NCBI GenBank assembly: GCA_004551945.1
Contig: SFPN01000007.1
Coordinates: 62,001 to 126,000 of the forward strand
Source of the DNA: Clostridiales bacterium
GTDB lineage: Bacteria; Bacillota; Clostridia; Oscillospirales; Oscillospiraceae
Reading direction: 5' to 3'
Length of the DNA stretch: 64,000 nucleotides
Below the pieces are notes generated by a model. It saw only the letters and a program-made list of their open reading frames with translations. It was not told the origin of the DNA and ran no database searches. Numbering within the stretch: position 1 is the stretch's first letter; the number at the start of each line of letters is the position of its first letter. This document shows, piece by piece, positions 56,899 to 64,000 of the stretch. The translations under genes were made by a program, and so were the position numbers.

Positions 56899-58844
56899 AT
56901 AAATTCAGGGATTTTCTGCCCATTTCCAAAGAGGACATGCTGGCCCGGGACTGGCACTACTATGACTTCCTGCTGATCACCGGGGACGCCTACGTGGATC
57001 ACCCCTCCTTCGGCACGGCCATCATCAGCCGGGTGCTGGAGGACGAGGGCTACCGGGTGGCCATTCTGGCCCAGCCCGACTGGCGGAAGAACGAGTCCTT
57101 CACCGCCCTGGGCCGGCCCCGGTACGGGGTCCTCATCAACGGGGGCAACATCGACTCCATGGTGGCCCATTACACCGCCGCCAAAAAGCGCCGCCATGAC
57201 GACGCCTACTCCCCCGGCTGCAAGGCGGGCCTGCGGCCGGACCGGGCCACCATCGTCTACGCCAACAAGATCCGGGAGGTCTATGGGGACATTCCCGTGG
57301 TGATCGGCGGCCTGGAGGCCTCCCTCCGCCGCTTTGCCCACTATGACTACTGGGAGGACAAGGTCCGCCGGGCCATCCTCTTTGACGCTCAGGCGGATAT
57401 CCTGACCTACGGCATGGGGGAGCGGGCCACCCGGGAGATCGCCGCTGCCCTGGCCGCTGGGACCCCTGTGGGGGAGATCACCGGGGTGAAGGGCACCTGC
57501 TTTGCCGCAAAAAGCCCGGACGCCTGCCAGTTCCCCGCCATCCAGGTGGCATCTTTTGAAGAAGTGAGCCGGGACAAGCGGGCTTACGCCGCCGCCAACC
57601 TGGTGGAGTACGACGAGCATGACCCCATCCGGGGCAAGGCGGTGATCCAGCCCCACGGAGACCGGTATCTCATCTGCAACCCTCCGGCCATGCCCCTGTC
57701 CACCCAGGAGCTGGACCAGGTGGCGGAGCTGCCCTACATGCGGGAGCCCCACCCGGTGTACGACAGTCAGGGAGGCGTGCCCGCCATTGAGGAGGTGCGC
57801 TTCTCCGTCATCCACAACCGGGGGTGCTTCGGGGCCTGTAAGTTCTGCTCCCTGGCCTTCCACCAGGGGCGGATGGTCACCTCCCGCAGCCACGAGAGCA
57901 TCATCCGGGAGGTCACGGAGTTGACCCACCACCCGGGCTTTAAGGGGTATATCCACGACGTGGGCGGCCCCACCGCCAACTTCCGGCGGCCCTCCTGCAA
58001 GAAGCAGGTAAAGCACGGCCTGTGCAAAAACCGGGACTGCCTGGCCCCTGAGCCCTGCCCCAACCTGGACGCAGACCACACGGATTACCTGAAGCTGCTG
58101 CGGAAGCTGCGGGAGATCCCCGGGATCAAGAAGATCTTCATCCGCTCCGGCATCCGGTTTGACTACCTGCTGAAGGACCCCAACGGGGAGTTCTTTGCCG
58201 ACCTGGTGAAGCACCACATCAGCGGCCAGCTGAAGGTGGCCCCGGAGCACTGCGTGTCCCATGTGCTGGACAGCATGGGCAAGCCCCACATCGGGGCCTA
58301 TGAGAAGTTTAAGCAGAAGTACGAGCGGCTGAACCAGAAGTACGGCAAGAACCAGTTCCTGGTGCCCTACCTCATGTCCTCCCACCCGGGCTGCACCCTG
58401 GAGGACGCCATCTCCCTGGCCCAGTGGCTGAACAAAACCGGCCGCCAGCCGGAGCAGGTCCAGGACTTTTACCCCACCCCCGGGACCCTCTCCACCTGCA
58501 TGTACTACACGGGGCTGGACCCCCGGACCATGCAGCCGGTGTATGTGCCCAAGTCCCCCCACGAGAAGGAGCTTCAGCGTGCCCTGCTCCAGTGGAAGCG
58601 GCCGGAGAAGCGGCGGCTGGTGATGGAAGCACTGCACAAAGCGGGGAGAGAGGACCTTATCGGCTACGGCCCCGACTGCCTCCTGCGCCCCAGCCGCCCG
58701 GGCAAGCCGGCCCAGGCCCAGAGCGGCCGGCCTGACAAGAAGGGGAGCAAGCCTGCCCCCGGGACCACCCGCCGAAGCAAAACCTCCGCAGACCGGCGGA
58801 CATCCAACCGCCAAAGCAAGGGACCGGCGAAAAAAAGACGATAA
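56895..58844 (+). CDS. YgiQ family radical SAM protein
   Basis: 649 residues, TTG start. N-terminal UPF0313 domain (FLPISKEDMLARDW ... DAYVDHPSFGTAIISRVLEDEGYRVAILAQP), radical SAM motif CFGACKFCS in the middle, further Cys pairs (CKKQVKHGLCKNRDCLAPEPC) and a C-terminal YgiQ region (YMSSHPGCTLEDAISLA, DFYPTPGTLSTCMYYTG). The last 60 or so residues are a basic, Arg/Lys/Pro/Ser-rich tail. Function of the family is unknown. Confidence 0.94.
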   Translation: MNKFRDFLPISKEDMLARDWHYYDFLLITGDAYVDHPSFGTAIISRVLEDEGYRVAILAQPDWRKNESFTALGRPRYGVLINGGNIDSMVAHYTAAKKRRHDDAYSPGCKAGLRPDRATIVYANKIREVYGDIPVVIGGLEASLRRFAHYDYWEDKVRRAILFDAQADILTYGMGERATREIAAALAAGTPVGEITGVKGTCFAAKSPDACQFPAIQVASFEEVSRDKRAYAAANLVEYDEHDPIRGKAVIQPHGDRYLICNPPAMPLSTQELDQVAELPYMREPHPVYDSQGGVPAIEEVRFSVIHNRGCFGACKFCSLAFHQGRMVTSRSHESIIREVTELTHHPGFKGYIHDVGGPTANFRRPSCKKQVKHGLCKNRDCLAPEPCPNLDADHTDYLKLLRKLREIPGIKKIFIRSGIRFDYLLKDPNGEFFADLVKHHISGQLKVAPEHCVSHVLDSMGKPHIGAYEKFKQKYERLNQKYGKNQFLVPYLMSSHPGCTLEDAISLAQWLNKTGRQPEQVQDFYPTPGTLSTCMYYTGLDPRTMQPVYVPKSPHEKELQRALLQWKRPEKRRLVMEALHKAGREDLIGYGPDCLLRPSRPGKPAQAQSGRPDKKGSKPAPGTTRRSKTSADRRTSNRQSKGPAKKRR

Positions 58845-58851
58845 ACGCAGC

Positions 58852-58881
58852 ACACCCCCGCGGCATCTGCCGCGGGGGTGT
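58852..58881 (+). terminator. ygiQ terminator, left of the dispersed repeat
   Basis: ACACCCCCGCGGCA...TGCCGCGGGGGTGT palindrome. The same palindrome occurs at 59127-59152 on the other side of the repeat. Confidence 0.65.
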
Positions 58882-59108
58882 GACTGTTGAAAAAGCCTCG
58901 CAGAGTTTGCTGCCCGCAGGCAGCAAAGACAATCCAATCATGTTCTCCGGCGGCGCAAGGTGAATTGGCCAAAGGCCAAGAGAAGGTGGCCTGGGCCATG
59001 TACGTCGGAGAACATACTTCTCAGGTCGCAAGTGTGGGCTCTGTGCGCCAAGGGCGCACAGACCCTGCGCGCAGCGGACTGCTAGCCCCTATTGTCGGAA
59101 AAGGCTTT
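58882..59108. repeat. Dispersed repeat, copy 2
   Basis: 227 bp matching 11675-11858 but with a 43-bp extra segment after GGCGGCG (CAAGGTGAATTGGCC...). Flanked on both sides by the CCCCCGCGGCATCTGCCGCGGGGG palindrome split in direct order. No ORF with coding character. Confidence 0.85.
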
Positions 59109-59126
59109 GCCTTTTTCGACAAGCTG

Positions 59127-59152
59127 ACCCCCGCGGCATCTGCCGCGGGGGT
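59127..59152 (-). terminator. Terminator of the methyltransferase gene, right of the repeat
   Basis: ACCCCCGCGGCA / TGCCGCGGGGGT, a copy of the hairpin at 58852. It is 17 bases beyond the stop of the minus-strand gene. Confidence 0.6.
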
Positions 59153-59168
59153 GCTTTGGTATGTAGAA

Positions 59169-60944
59169 TCAATCCTGTAAAATCTTTTCCAGCATCCCCA
59201 CCCGGTTGAAGGGGAAGGAGAAGTAGTAGCCGTCGACAAAATCCGCCGACAGGGCCATCATTTCTTTGGCCAGCTGAACCCCGGCCTGCTCTCCTTCCTC
59301 CCGGGTCATGTCCGGCCGGTAGCGGGCCAGGACCTCGTCGGTGACCTGGATGCCGGTCATCTCATTTTTGATGAAGATAGCGTTTTTCAGGCTGACGAAG
59401 GGCATGATGCCGCAGAGAATGCGGGCTCCGGTTGCCTCCTTAATCCTGCGAATCCGGTCAATGCTCTCTTTGGTGGAGGCGGGCTGGGTCAGGAAGAAGG
59501 TGGCCCCGGCGGCCATCTTTTTCTTCACCCGGCTGATCTCAAAGTCCAGATTCTTCCGCCCCTGGTTGATGGCGCCCCCAAAGCAGATGGGGGAGGAGGC
59601 AAACTGGTCTTCGTTCATGTCGTTGATAATACGCATGAGCCCCACGGAGTCAAAGTTGAACACACTCTTTACGCTGTTGCGCACCATGGAGGGGATGGGG
59701 TCGCCGGTGATGACCAGGAAGTTCTGGATGTGGTTGAGGTAGGCCCCCAGCAGCTGGGAGCGCATGGCAATGGCGTTTTTGTCCCGGCAGCAGATGTGGG
59801 GCATGACGCACATGCCGGTCACCCGGGCCACCTTTTCCGCCACCAGGATGGAGTCTGCCCGGGTCCGGCCGGAGGGGGAGTCCGGGAAGGTCAGCACGTC
59901 CACTCCGCTTTTTTGCAGCAGGTGGGCCGCGTCCATGAGGGCCTTGTCGTCGCTGCCCAGGGGCGGGGCCAGCTCCACGGCGATAAGGGGCTTGCCCTCC
60001 TTCCCGGCAAAAAAGGAATGGTCCTCCACAGGAGCTTTTTCCCGGGCTGGGATGGAGATCACCGGGGGCTTCTTGGGCTGGGTCAGGGAGAGACGGGCCC
60101 GCAAGGCACGGATGTGCTCCGGAGTGGTGCCGCAGCAGCCGCCCAGCAGGTCCGCGCCGTCCTCTGCCATGTCCTGCACCTTGGAGGCGAAGTAGTCGAT
60201 GTTCCGGTTGTGGAAGATCATGCGGTTGCTGACGTACTGGGGATACCCGGCGTTGGGCAGGGCGGTGCGGAACTTGGTCCCGGAGAAGGGGACGCCCCGG
60301 ATGATCTGCTGCATGTGGCCGGGGCCCACGCCGCAGTTAAAGCCCACCGCGTCGATGAGGGGGATCTCCTCGGCCCGCTGGATGAGCTTCCGGGCGCTGA
60401 GACCGGCGTTGCTGTAGCCAAACTGGTTCACGGAAAACTGAACCACCACGAAGGCCTTGTCTCCCACCAGACGGATGGCCTCCTGAAGGTCGTCCAGGTC
60501 GGCCAGGGTCTCGAAAACGAAGCAGTCGGCCCCTTCCTCCAGGAAGGTGCGGCAGATTTCCGTGTACTCTTTGGCTGCGGCCTCCCGGCCCGAGCGGCTG
60601 TCAGAGGGAATCTGGCCGATGTCAGCGGCAACATAGACGTCCTTCCCCCGGGCGGCCTCCTTGGCCAGACGATAGCCCTGGCGGAGGTTGTCCTGAATGG
60701 TCTCCCAGGGCAGGTCCAGGGAGAAGGTGTTGGCGGCGAAGGTGTTGGTGCGGATGATCTGGGCGCCGGCCTCAATATATTCAGCGTGGATCTGCCGGAC
60801 CCGCTCCGGATGGAGGGTGTTGGCCAGCTCCGGCAGCTCCTTGGCGTCAAAGAGCTGGGCGTAATAGGTGCCGAAGGCGCCGTCAAAGAGCAGCTTCTGC
60901 TGGGCTAAGCGGCTGCCAAGCACGGTTTTGGTTTGGGGTGTCAT
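59169..60944 (-). CDS. Bifunctional homocysteine S-methyltransferase / methylenetetrahydrofolate reductase
   Basis: 591 residues. Domain 1 (about 1-290) is a zinc-dependent homocysteine methyltransferase: LLFDGAFGTYY, RTNTFAAN, GFNCGVGP with the first zinc Cys and GGCCGTTPEHIRAL with the other two. Domain 2 (about 315-590) is an FAD-dependent MTHFR TIM barrel: AVELAPPLGSD, MPHICCRDKN, FLVITGDPIP, FFLTQPA. Makes methyl-THF and methionine in one protein, as in other clostridial YitJ-like enzymes. RBS GAGGAGA. Confidence 0.93.
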   Translation of the reverse strand: MTPQTKTVLGSRLAQQKLLFDGAFGTYYAQLFDAKELPELANTLHPERVRQIHAEYIEAGAQIIRTNTFAANTFSLDLPWETIQDNLRQGYRLAKEAARGKDVYVAADIGQIPSDSRSGREAAAKEYTEICRTFLEEGADCFVFETLADLDDLQEAIRLVGDKAFVVVQFSVNQFGYSNAGLSARKLIQRAEEIPLIDAVGFNCGVGPGHMQQIIRGVPFSGTKFRTALPNAGYPQYVSNRMIFHNRNIDYFASKVQDMAEDGADLLGGCCGTTPEHIRALRARLSLTQPKKPPVISIPAREKAPVEDHSFFAGKEGKPLIAVELAPPLGSDDKALMDAAHLLQKSGVDVLTFPDSPSGRTRADSILVAEKVARVTGMCVMPHICCRDKNAIAMRSQLLGAYLNHIQNFLVITGDPIPSMVRNSVKSVFNFDSVGLMRIINDMNEDQFASSPICFGGAINQGRKNLDFEISRVKKKMAAGATFFLTQPASTKESIDRIRRIKEATGARILCGIMPFVSLKNAIFIKNEMTGIQVTDEVLARYRPDMTREEGEQAGVQLAKEMMALSADFVDGYYFSFPFNRVGMLEKILQD

Positions 60945-61050
60945 GGAATGTATGATCTCCTCTTACGAAGTAAAATAATAGGTTTATTGCTTTATCATAC
61001 CACAGTCCGGACCCGGGCGCAAGGGAGGTCGAAGGCTGCCGGAAAAGAAA

Positions 61051-61081
61051 CGGCGGCGGGGTGGATAACACCCCGCCGCTG
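61051..61081 (-). terminator. Terminator of the nitronate monooxygenase gene
   Basis: CGGCGGCGGGGTG-GATAA-CACCCCGCCGC; on the minus strand followed by GTTTCTTTTCC. Confidence 0.75.
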
Positions 61082-61103
61082 CGGATGAGAAGATAGGATA
61101 GGC

Positions 61104-62072
61104 TTAGAGCATACCGGAGACCCGCTGGTGGAGCTGCTCCATTTCCTCCACCATCTCCTGGATGATCTGGGCGGCGGGTTTCACGTCGTGAATGCGGCCC
61201 AGCACCTGGCCCATGGCGATCTGGGCGGCCTGAGGGTCGTCCTTTTCAAAGGCGGCCTTGGTGACGGTGCCCCGGATCATGGGGTAGAGCTCGTCGAAGG
61301 AGGGGTGCTGGGTGTTCTCAAACTCGATGATGTTCAGGGCACCCTGGGTTTTCAGGGAGCGGAGAGCGTTGCGGATGCTCTTCTGGGTGAGCACGGTGTC
61401 GGTCTCCTTGGAGTCGATCACCAGCTGGCGGAGATGGGGGCCGATCTCGGTCTCTTCCGCCATCAGGAACCGGGTGCCCACCATCACCCCGTCCAGGCCC
61501 ATGGCCAGGGCGGCGTACATAGAGCGGCCGTCGCAGACGCCCCCGGCGCCCACCACAGGAATGGAGCACCGCTCCAGGGTCAGGGGCCACTGGACGATGG
61601 AGCCCACCCCGGCCATGCCCGGATGTCCGCCCCCTTCGTAGCCCACGATGCACACTGCGTCGCACCCCACGTCCTGGGCGGTGTGGGCGAAACGGGAGTC
61701 GGGGATCTTGTGCATCACCACGCAGCCGGCCCCCTTCAGCAGGTCCATGAAGGGCTTGGGGCTGCTGCCGGCGGTCTCCACGATGCGGACCTTTTCCTCC
61801 ACGATGGCCTCCAGAAAGCCCTTGATGGGCCCGTCGGGCTTGGTGTCCGGCAGCAGGGACAGGTTCACGGAGAAGGGCTTGTCTGTGAGGGACTTGAGCA
61901 GCTGGATGTCCGCCTGAAAGTCCTCGGGATTATCATAGGTGGTCATGTTGATGGTGCCCAGCCCGCCGGCGTTGGACACGGCGGCGGCCAGCTTGGGCTT
62001 GGACAGCCACTGCATGGCCCCCTGGATGATGGGATATTGGATGCCGAAAAGCTCGGTGATTCGTGTTTTCAT
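61104..62072 (-). CDS. Nitronate monooxygenase / enoyl-ACP reductase II family flavoprotein
   Basis: 322 residues, FMN TIM barrel: FGIQYPIIQGAMQWLSKPKLAAAVSNAGGLGTI, VMHKIPDSRFAHTAQDVGCDAVCIVGYEGGGHPG with the catalytic-type His, PVVGAGGVCDGRSMYAALAMGLDGVMVGTRFLMAEE. FabK and nitronate monooxygenases cannot be told apart safely from sequence alone; no fatty-acid synthesis genes are adjacent, so the nitronate name is preferred. Palindromic operator overlaps its promoter. Confidence 0.9.
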   Translation of the reverse strand: MKTRITELFGIQYPIIQGAMQWLSKPKLAAAVSNAGGLGTINMTTYDNPEDFQADIQLLKSLTDKPFSVNLSLLPDTKPDGPIKGFLEAIVEEKVRIVETAGSSPKPFMDLLKGAGCVVMHKIPDSRFAHTAQDVGCDAVCIVGYEGGGHPGMAGVGSIVQWPLTLERCSIPVVGAGGVCDGRSMYAALAMGLDGVMVGTRFLMAEETEIGPHLRQLVIDSKETDTVLTQKSIRNALRSLKTQGALNIIEFENTQHPSFDELYPMIRGTVTKAAFEKDDPQAAQIAMGQVLGRIHDVKPAAQIIQEMVEEMEQLHQRVSGML

Positions 62073-62108
62073 GGTGATTACCCTCTTGGCGTTGTTCAGA
62101 ATATGGTA

Positions 62109-62148
62109 ATGATACCAACTTTTTGGAAGCAGGTCAATGACCGGTCAT
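62109..62148 (-). promoter_or_regulatory. Promoter with palindromic operator, flavoprotein gene
   Basis: Minus strand TTGACC (62137-62132), 17-bp spacer, TATCAT (62114-62109). ATGACCGGTCAT (62137-62148), a perfect 12-bp palindrome, overlaps the edge of the -35 box. Confidence 0.65.
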
Positions 62149-62282
62149 CCGACCATTTTTCGGGTTTTGTTGGGGTGACGGGCAAAGTGTCTAAAAACTT
62201 TGAAAAAAATCTAAAAAAAGCGGGCAAAATAGCGGCGCAAATTTGACAGGGAGAGGGGCAGAGGCTTATAATAATGTCTGGT

Positions 62283-62528
62283 GAATAAACCGCTTTGCGG
62301 TTTATTCGCGCGGCGGCGGCCGCGCAATTCCATAAAATCGGCTCCTTTGAGCCGTTTTATGGAATCCAGCCATTGTTGCAATCCGTATTTTCGCTGGAGC
62401 GCGGCGGCGCTCCAGCGGAAGGTGCAAGGGTTTTGGACAATTTAGTTCCAAAACCTTGCACCTGAACAAAGCCAATGAGCCTTGAAAGCCTTGGATTTCA
62501 AGGATTGCGGCTTTGTTCAATACGGATT
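62283..62528. repeat. Large multi-branched palindromic element
   Basis: Hairpins GAATAAACCGC / GCGGTTTATTC, GCGCGGC / GCCGCGC and ATTCCATAAAA / TTTTATGGAAT (with inner CGGCTC / GAGCCG) are followed by a four-way junction. Closing stem AATCCGTATT (62380) / AATACGGATT (62519); arms CGCTGGAGCGC / GCGCTCCAGCG, AGGTGCAAGG...CCTTGCACCT (17 bp, one bulged G) and GAACAAAGCC / GGCTTTGTTC with inner CCTTGAAA / TTTCAAGG. Almost every base is paired. No ORF. Confidence 0.8.
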
Positions 62529-62533
62529 ATAAT
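62505..62533 (+). promoter_or_regulatory. GNAT gene promoter inside the palindromic element
   Basis: TTGCGG (62505-62510), 17-bp spacer, TATAAT (62528-62533). The -35 and spacer lie in the last arm and closing stem of the element. Confidence 0.65.
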
Positions 62534-62566
62534 GGAAGCATCTGATACAGGAAAGGAAGGACCCCC

Positions 62567-62995
62567 ATGGAATTTAAGAACGCGACGATGGAAGACTTCG
62601 AAGCAGCCTTTGACTATATCGTCAAGCTGTGGACCTACAACACCTACGACAAGGACGTGACCCGCAAGGTCTATGAGGAAGTTCTGGCCGACGAGAACAG
62701 CTTTGCCTTCTTCCTGATGGACGGCGACGAGTACCACGGCTTCTGCCATGGCGCTTATTTCAACACCTTCTGGATGTCCGGTCCCACCTGCTATGTCTCC
62801 AGCATCATCACCAACGAGGACGAGCGGGGCAAGGGCAACGGTGTGAAGCTCATGGATCACGCCAAGGAGCTGGCCAAGGCCAGAGGGTGCAAGGCCCTGG
62901 TGCTGGACTCCGGCATGCCCCGGACCCAGGCCCACCGGTTCTATGAGATCTACGGCTTTGAAAAGAGCTGCTACGGCTTCGACTACTACCTGTAA
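62567..62995 (+). CDS. GNAT family N-acetyltransferase
   Basis: 142 residues. FKNATMEDFEAAFDYIVKLW at the start, YVSSIITNEDERGKGNGVKLMDHAKELAKARGCKALVLDSG (acetyl-CoA-binding R-G-x-G-x-G/A type loop) and AHRFYEIYGFEKS near the end. Acceptor unknown. Starts behind GAAAGGAAGG and ends before a strong terminator; single gene. Confidence 0.92.
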   Translation: MEFKNATMEDFEAAFDYIVKLWTYNTYDKDVTRKVYEEVLADENSFAFFLMDGDEYHGFCHGAYFNTFWMSGPTCYVSSIITNEDERGKGNGVKLMDHAKELAKARGCKALVLDSGMPRTQAHRFYEIYGFEKSCYGFDYYL

Positions 62996-63004
62996 TCCGC
63001 TATA

Positions 63005-63047
63005 AAAATAACGGGCGCCGGCACAAGCTGCCGGTGCCCGTTATTTT
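63005..63047 (+). terminator. GNAT gene terminator
   Basis: AAATAACGGGCGCCGGCA / TGCCGGTGCCCGTTATTT (one G-T pair), then TTTGCC. Confidence 0.9.
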
Positions 63048-63051
63048 TGCC

Positions 63052-63080
63052 TTTACAACGCCTGGAAAACAAAGTAAAAT
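63052..63080 (+). promoter_or_regulatory. Candidate promoter of the LysR gene
   Basis: TTTACA (63052-63057), 17-bp spacer, TAAAAT (63075-63080). Confidence 0.45.
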
Positions 63081-63121
63081 AAGCGGCAAAGAAAAAAGGT
63101 TCGGCGGAGAAAGGAGCGCGT

Positions 63122-64000
63122 ATGAGTTTCCGCAGAATGGAGTATTTTCTGGCCGTGGCCAAGCACCTGAACTTTACCAAGGCGGCCCGGGAGTGCTATG
63201 TGGCCCAGGCGGCTATCAGCCAGCAGGTCAAGCAGTTTGAGGAGGAGCTGGGCTTTAAGCTCTTTGACCGGGGCGGCGCCTCGGTGAAGCTCACCCCGGC
63301 GGGGGCCTACTTTGCCCGCCAGTGCCGGAGCATTCTGGCCCAGTACAACGGGGCGGTGAAGCAGGCCCGGGCCATTGCGGACGGGGAAAAGCGGGTCCTG
63401 CGGGTGGGCTTTCACGGCCTGAGCGCCCAAAAGATCTTTGCCGGTCATCTCCGCCGGTTCCGGGAGACCTACCCGGAGACGTCCGTGACCATCCGGGAGG
63501 GGAGTCAGGCCAGCCTCATGGAGGAGCTGCGCCAGGGCGAGGTGGATGTGATCGTGGTGCCGGACTCCGGCTTGGTCCTGGACGAGGGTCTGGACGTGCT
63601 GGAGCTGGCCAGCACCCGGTCCAAGTTCATGATTGGCGCCGGAAGCCCCCTGGCGGGGCGGCCGGTGATCTCCGCCGCCGAGCTGACCGGCCAGCCCATC
63701 CTGCGCATCAACGGCAAGGAGGGGGCCTTCCCCAGCCGCCAGCGGACCGACTACTATACCCGCCTGGGCCTGGGAGAGAACCCGGTCCACTGGGCAAAGA
63801 ACTACTTTGAGCTGCTGCTGATGGTGGAGGCGGGCATGGGCATCGCCGCCATCCCCAGCGGGGGAGAGGAGCAGCTGCCCGAGGACGTGTCCATCTTTGA
63901 GCTGGAGGGGGACGCCTTCCGCATCAACACCGTGGCCCTGCGCCTGGTGCCACCGGTGAGCGTCACTGCCGACGACTTCTTCCAGATGATGCGGCAGGGA
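63122..64000 (+). CDS. LysR family transcriptional regulator (partial)
   Basis: 293 codons run to the window edge without a stop, so only the very end is missing. N-terminal winged helix-turn-helix: RRMEYFLAVAKHLNFTKAARECYVAQAAISQQVKQFEEELGFKLFDRGGASVKLTPAG, then a linker helix and a LysR substrate-binding fold (LRVGFHGLSAQKIFAGHLRRFRETYPETSVTIREGSQASLMEELRQGEVDVIVVPDSG ... VEAGMGIAAIPSG). AAAGGAG upstream. Target unknown because the divergent or downstream neighbour is outside the window. Confidence 0.95.
   Translation, partial: MSFRRMEYFLAVAKHLNFTKAARECYVAQAAISQQVKQFEEELGFKLFDRGGASVKLTPAGAYFARQCRSILAQYNGAVKQARAIADGEKRVLRVGFHGLSAQKIFAGHLRRFRETYPETSVTIREGSQASLMEELRQGEVDVIVVPDSGLVLDEGLDVLELASTRSKFMIGAGSPLAGRPVISAAELTGQPILRINGKEGAFPSRQRTDYYTRLGLGENPVHWAKNYFELLLMVEAGMGIAAIPSGGEEQLPEDVSIFELEGDAFRINTVALRLVPPVSVTADDFFQMMRQG

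Noticed and set aside
56877..58937. 686-codon minus-strand frame opposite ygiQ
   Set aside because: Mirror of the YgiQ coding frame; low-complexity composition and no ribosome site.

Overview
The window is high-GC (mostly above 60 percent) low-copy chromosomal DNA from an endospore-forming Firmicute, best fitting the Oscillospiraceae / Flavonifractor-like gut Clostridia. The evidence is SpoIIE and SpoVAC sporulation genes, T-box leaders, Gram-positive style promoters and lipoproteins, and the gene order DUF1385-prmC and recA-recX-rimO-pgsA. The assignment to family is inference; no 16S gene is present.

Layout. 1-3.6 kb: end of spoIIE, aroK, a small membrane protein, and a sigma factor / membrane anti-sigma-like / lipoprotein cluster. 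3.6-6.5 kb: an accessory stretch of low-GC secreted and membrane genes, including a zinc-dependent phospholipase C of the alpha-toxin superfamily, lying between two direct copies of the 3' end of a carbon-nitrogen hydrolase gene. 6.6-9.3 kb: that hydrolase, rpsF-ssb-rpsR and a VanZ-like gene. 9.5-11 kb: pdxST. 11-13.6 kb: an orphan antitoxin-like small RNA, spoVAC, a dispersed repeat that has replaced the end of a diaminopropionate ammonia-lyase gene, and a TetR regulator. 13.7-17.3 kb: two DegV genes around an SPFH / ribbon-helix-helix / YbjQ cluster. 17.3-23.7 kb: two tandem secreted paralogs with near-identical promoters, then an ABC exporter and a two-component system. 24-35 kb: greA, tRNA-Leu, a lipoprotein with a two-component system, DUF1385-prmC-recA-recX-rimO-pgsA, and a second sigma / DUF4367-type pair. 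35.7-39.3 kb: low-GC secreted proteins (one interrupted by an in-frame amber codon), lipoproteins and zinc-ribbon proteins. 39.3-39.65 kb: a type I toxin-antitoxin locus. 39.7-42.2 kb: cysE-cysS behind a T-box. 43-49.8 kb: a complete trpEGDCFBA operon behind a T-box. 49.9-53 kb: a cysteine-type ABC transporter with a palindromic operator. 53.2-55.6 kb: a structured palindromic element, an AAA/DUF4143 ATPase, tRNA-Ala with scrambled copies. 55.7-64 kb: phosphatase-acetyltransferase fusion, YgiQ, homocysteine methyltransferase/MTHFR, nitronate monooxygenase, a second and larger structured element, GNAT and LysR.

The most interesting signals are (i) the unannotated 28-residue toxin with convergent antitoxin RNA and an orphan relative of that RNA 28 kb away, (ii) the paralog / ABC / two-component locus with shared 11-bp TTAAGA repeats, (iii) the phospholipase C with all zinc ligands in a repeat-flanked low-GC segment, (iv) a family of multi-branched palindromic elements, one carrying a promoter, and (v) repeat insertion that rewrote the C-terminus of a metabolic enzyme. 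Sulfur and tryptophan supply is visibly under RNA control: both T-box leaders have plausible specifier codons for Cys and Trp.
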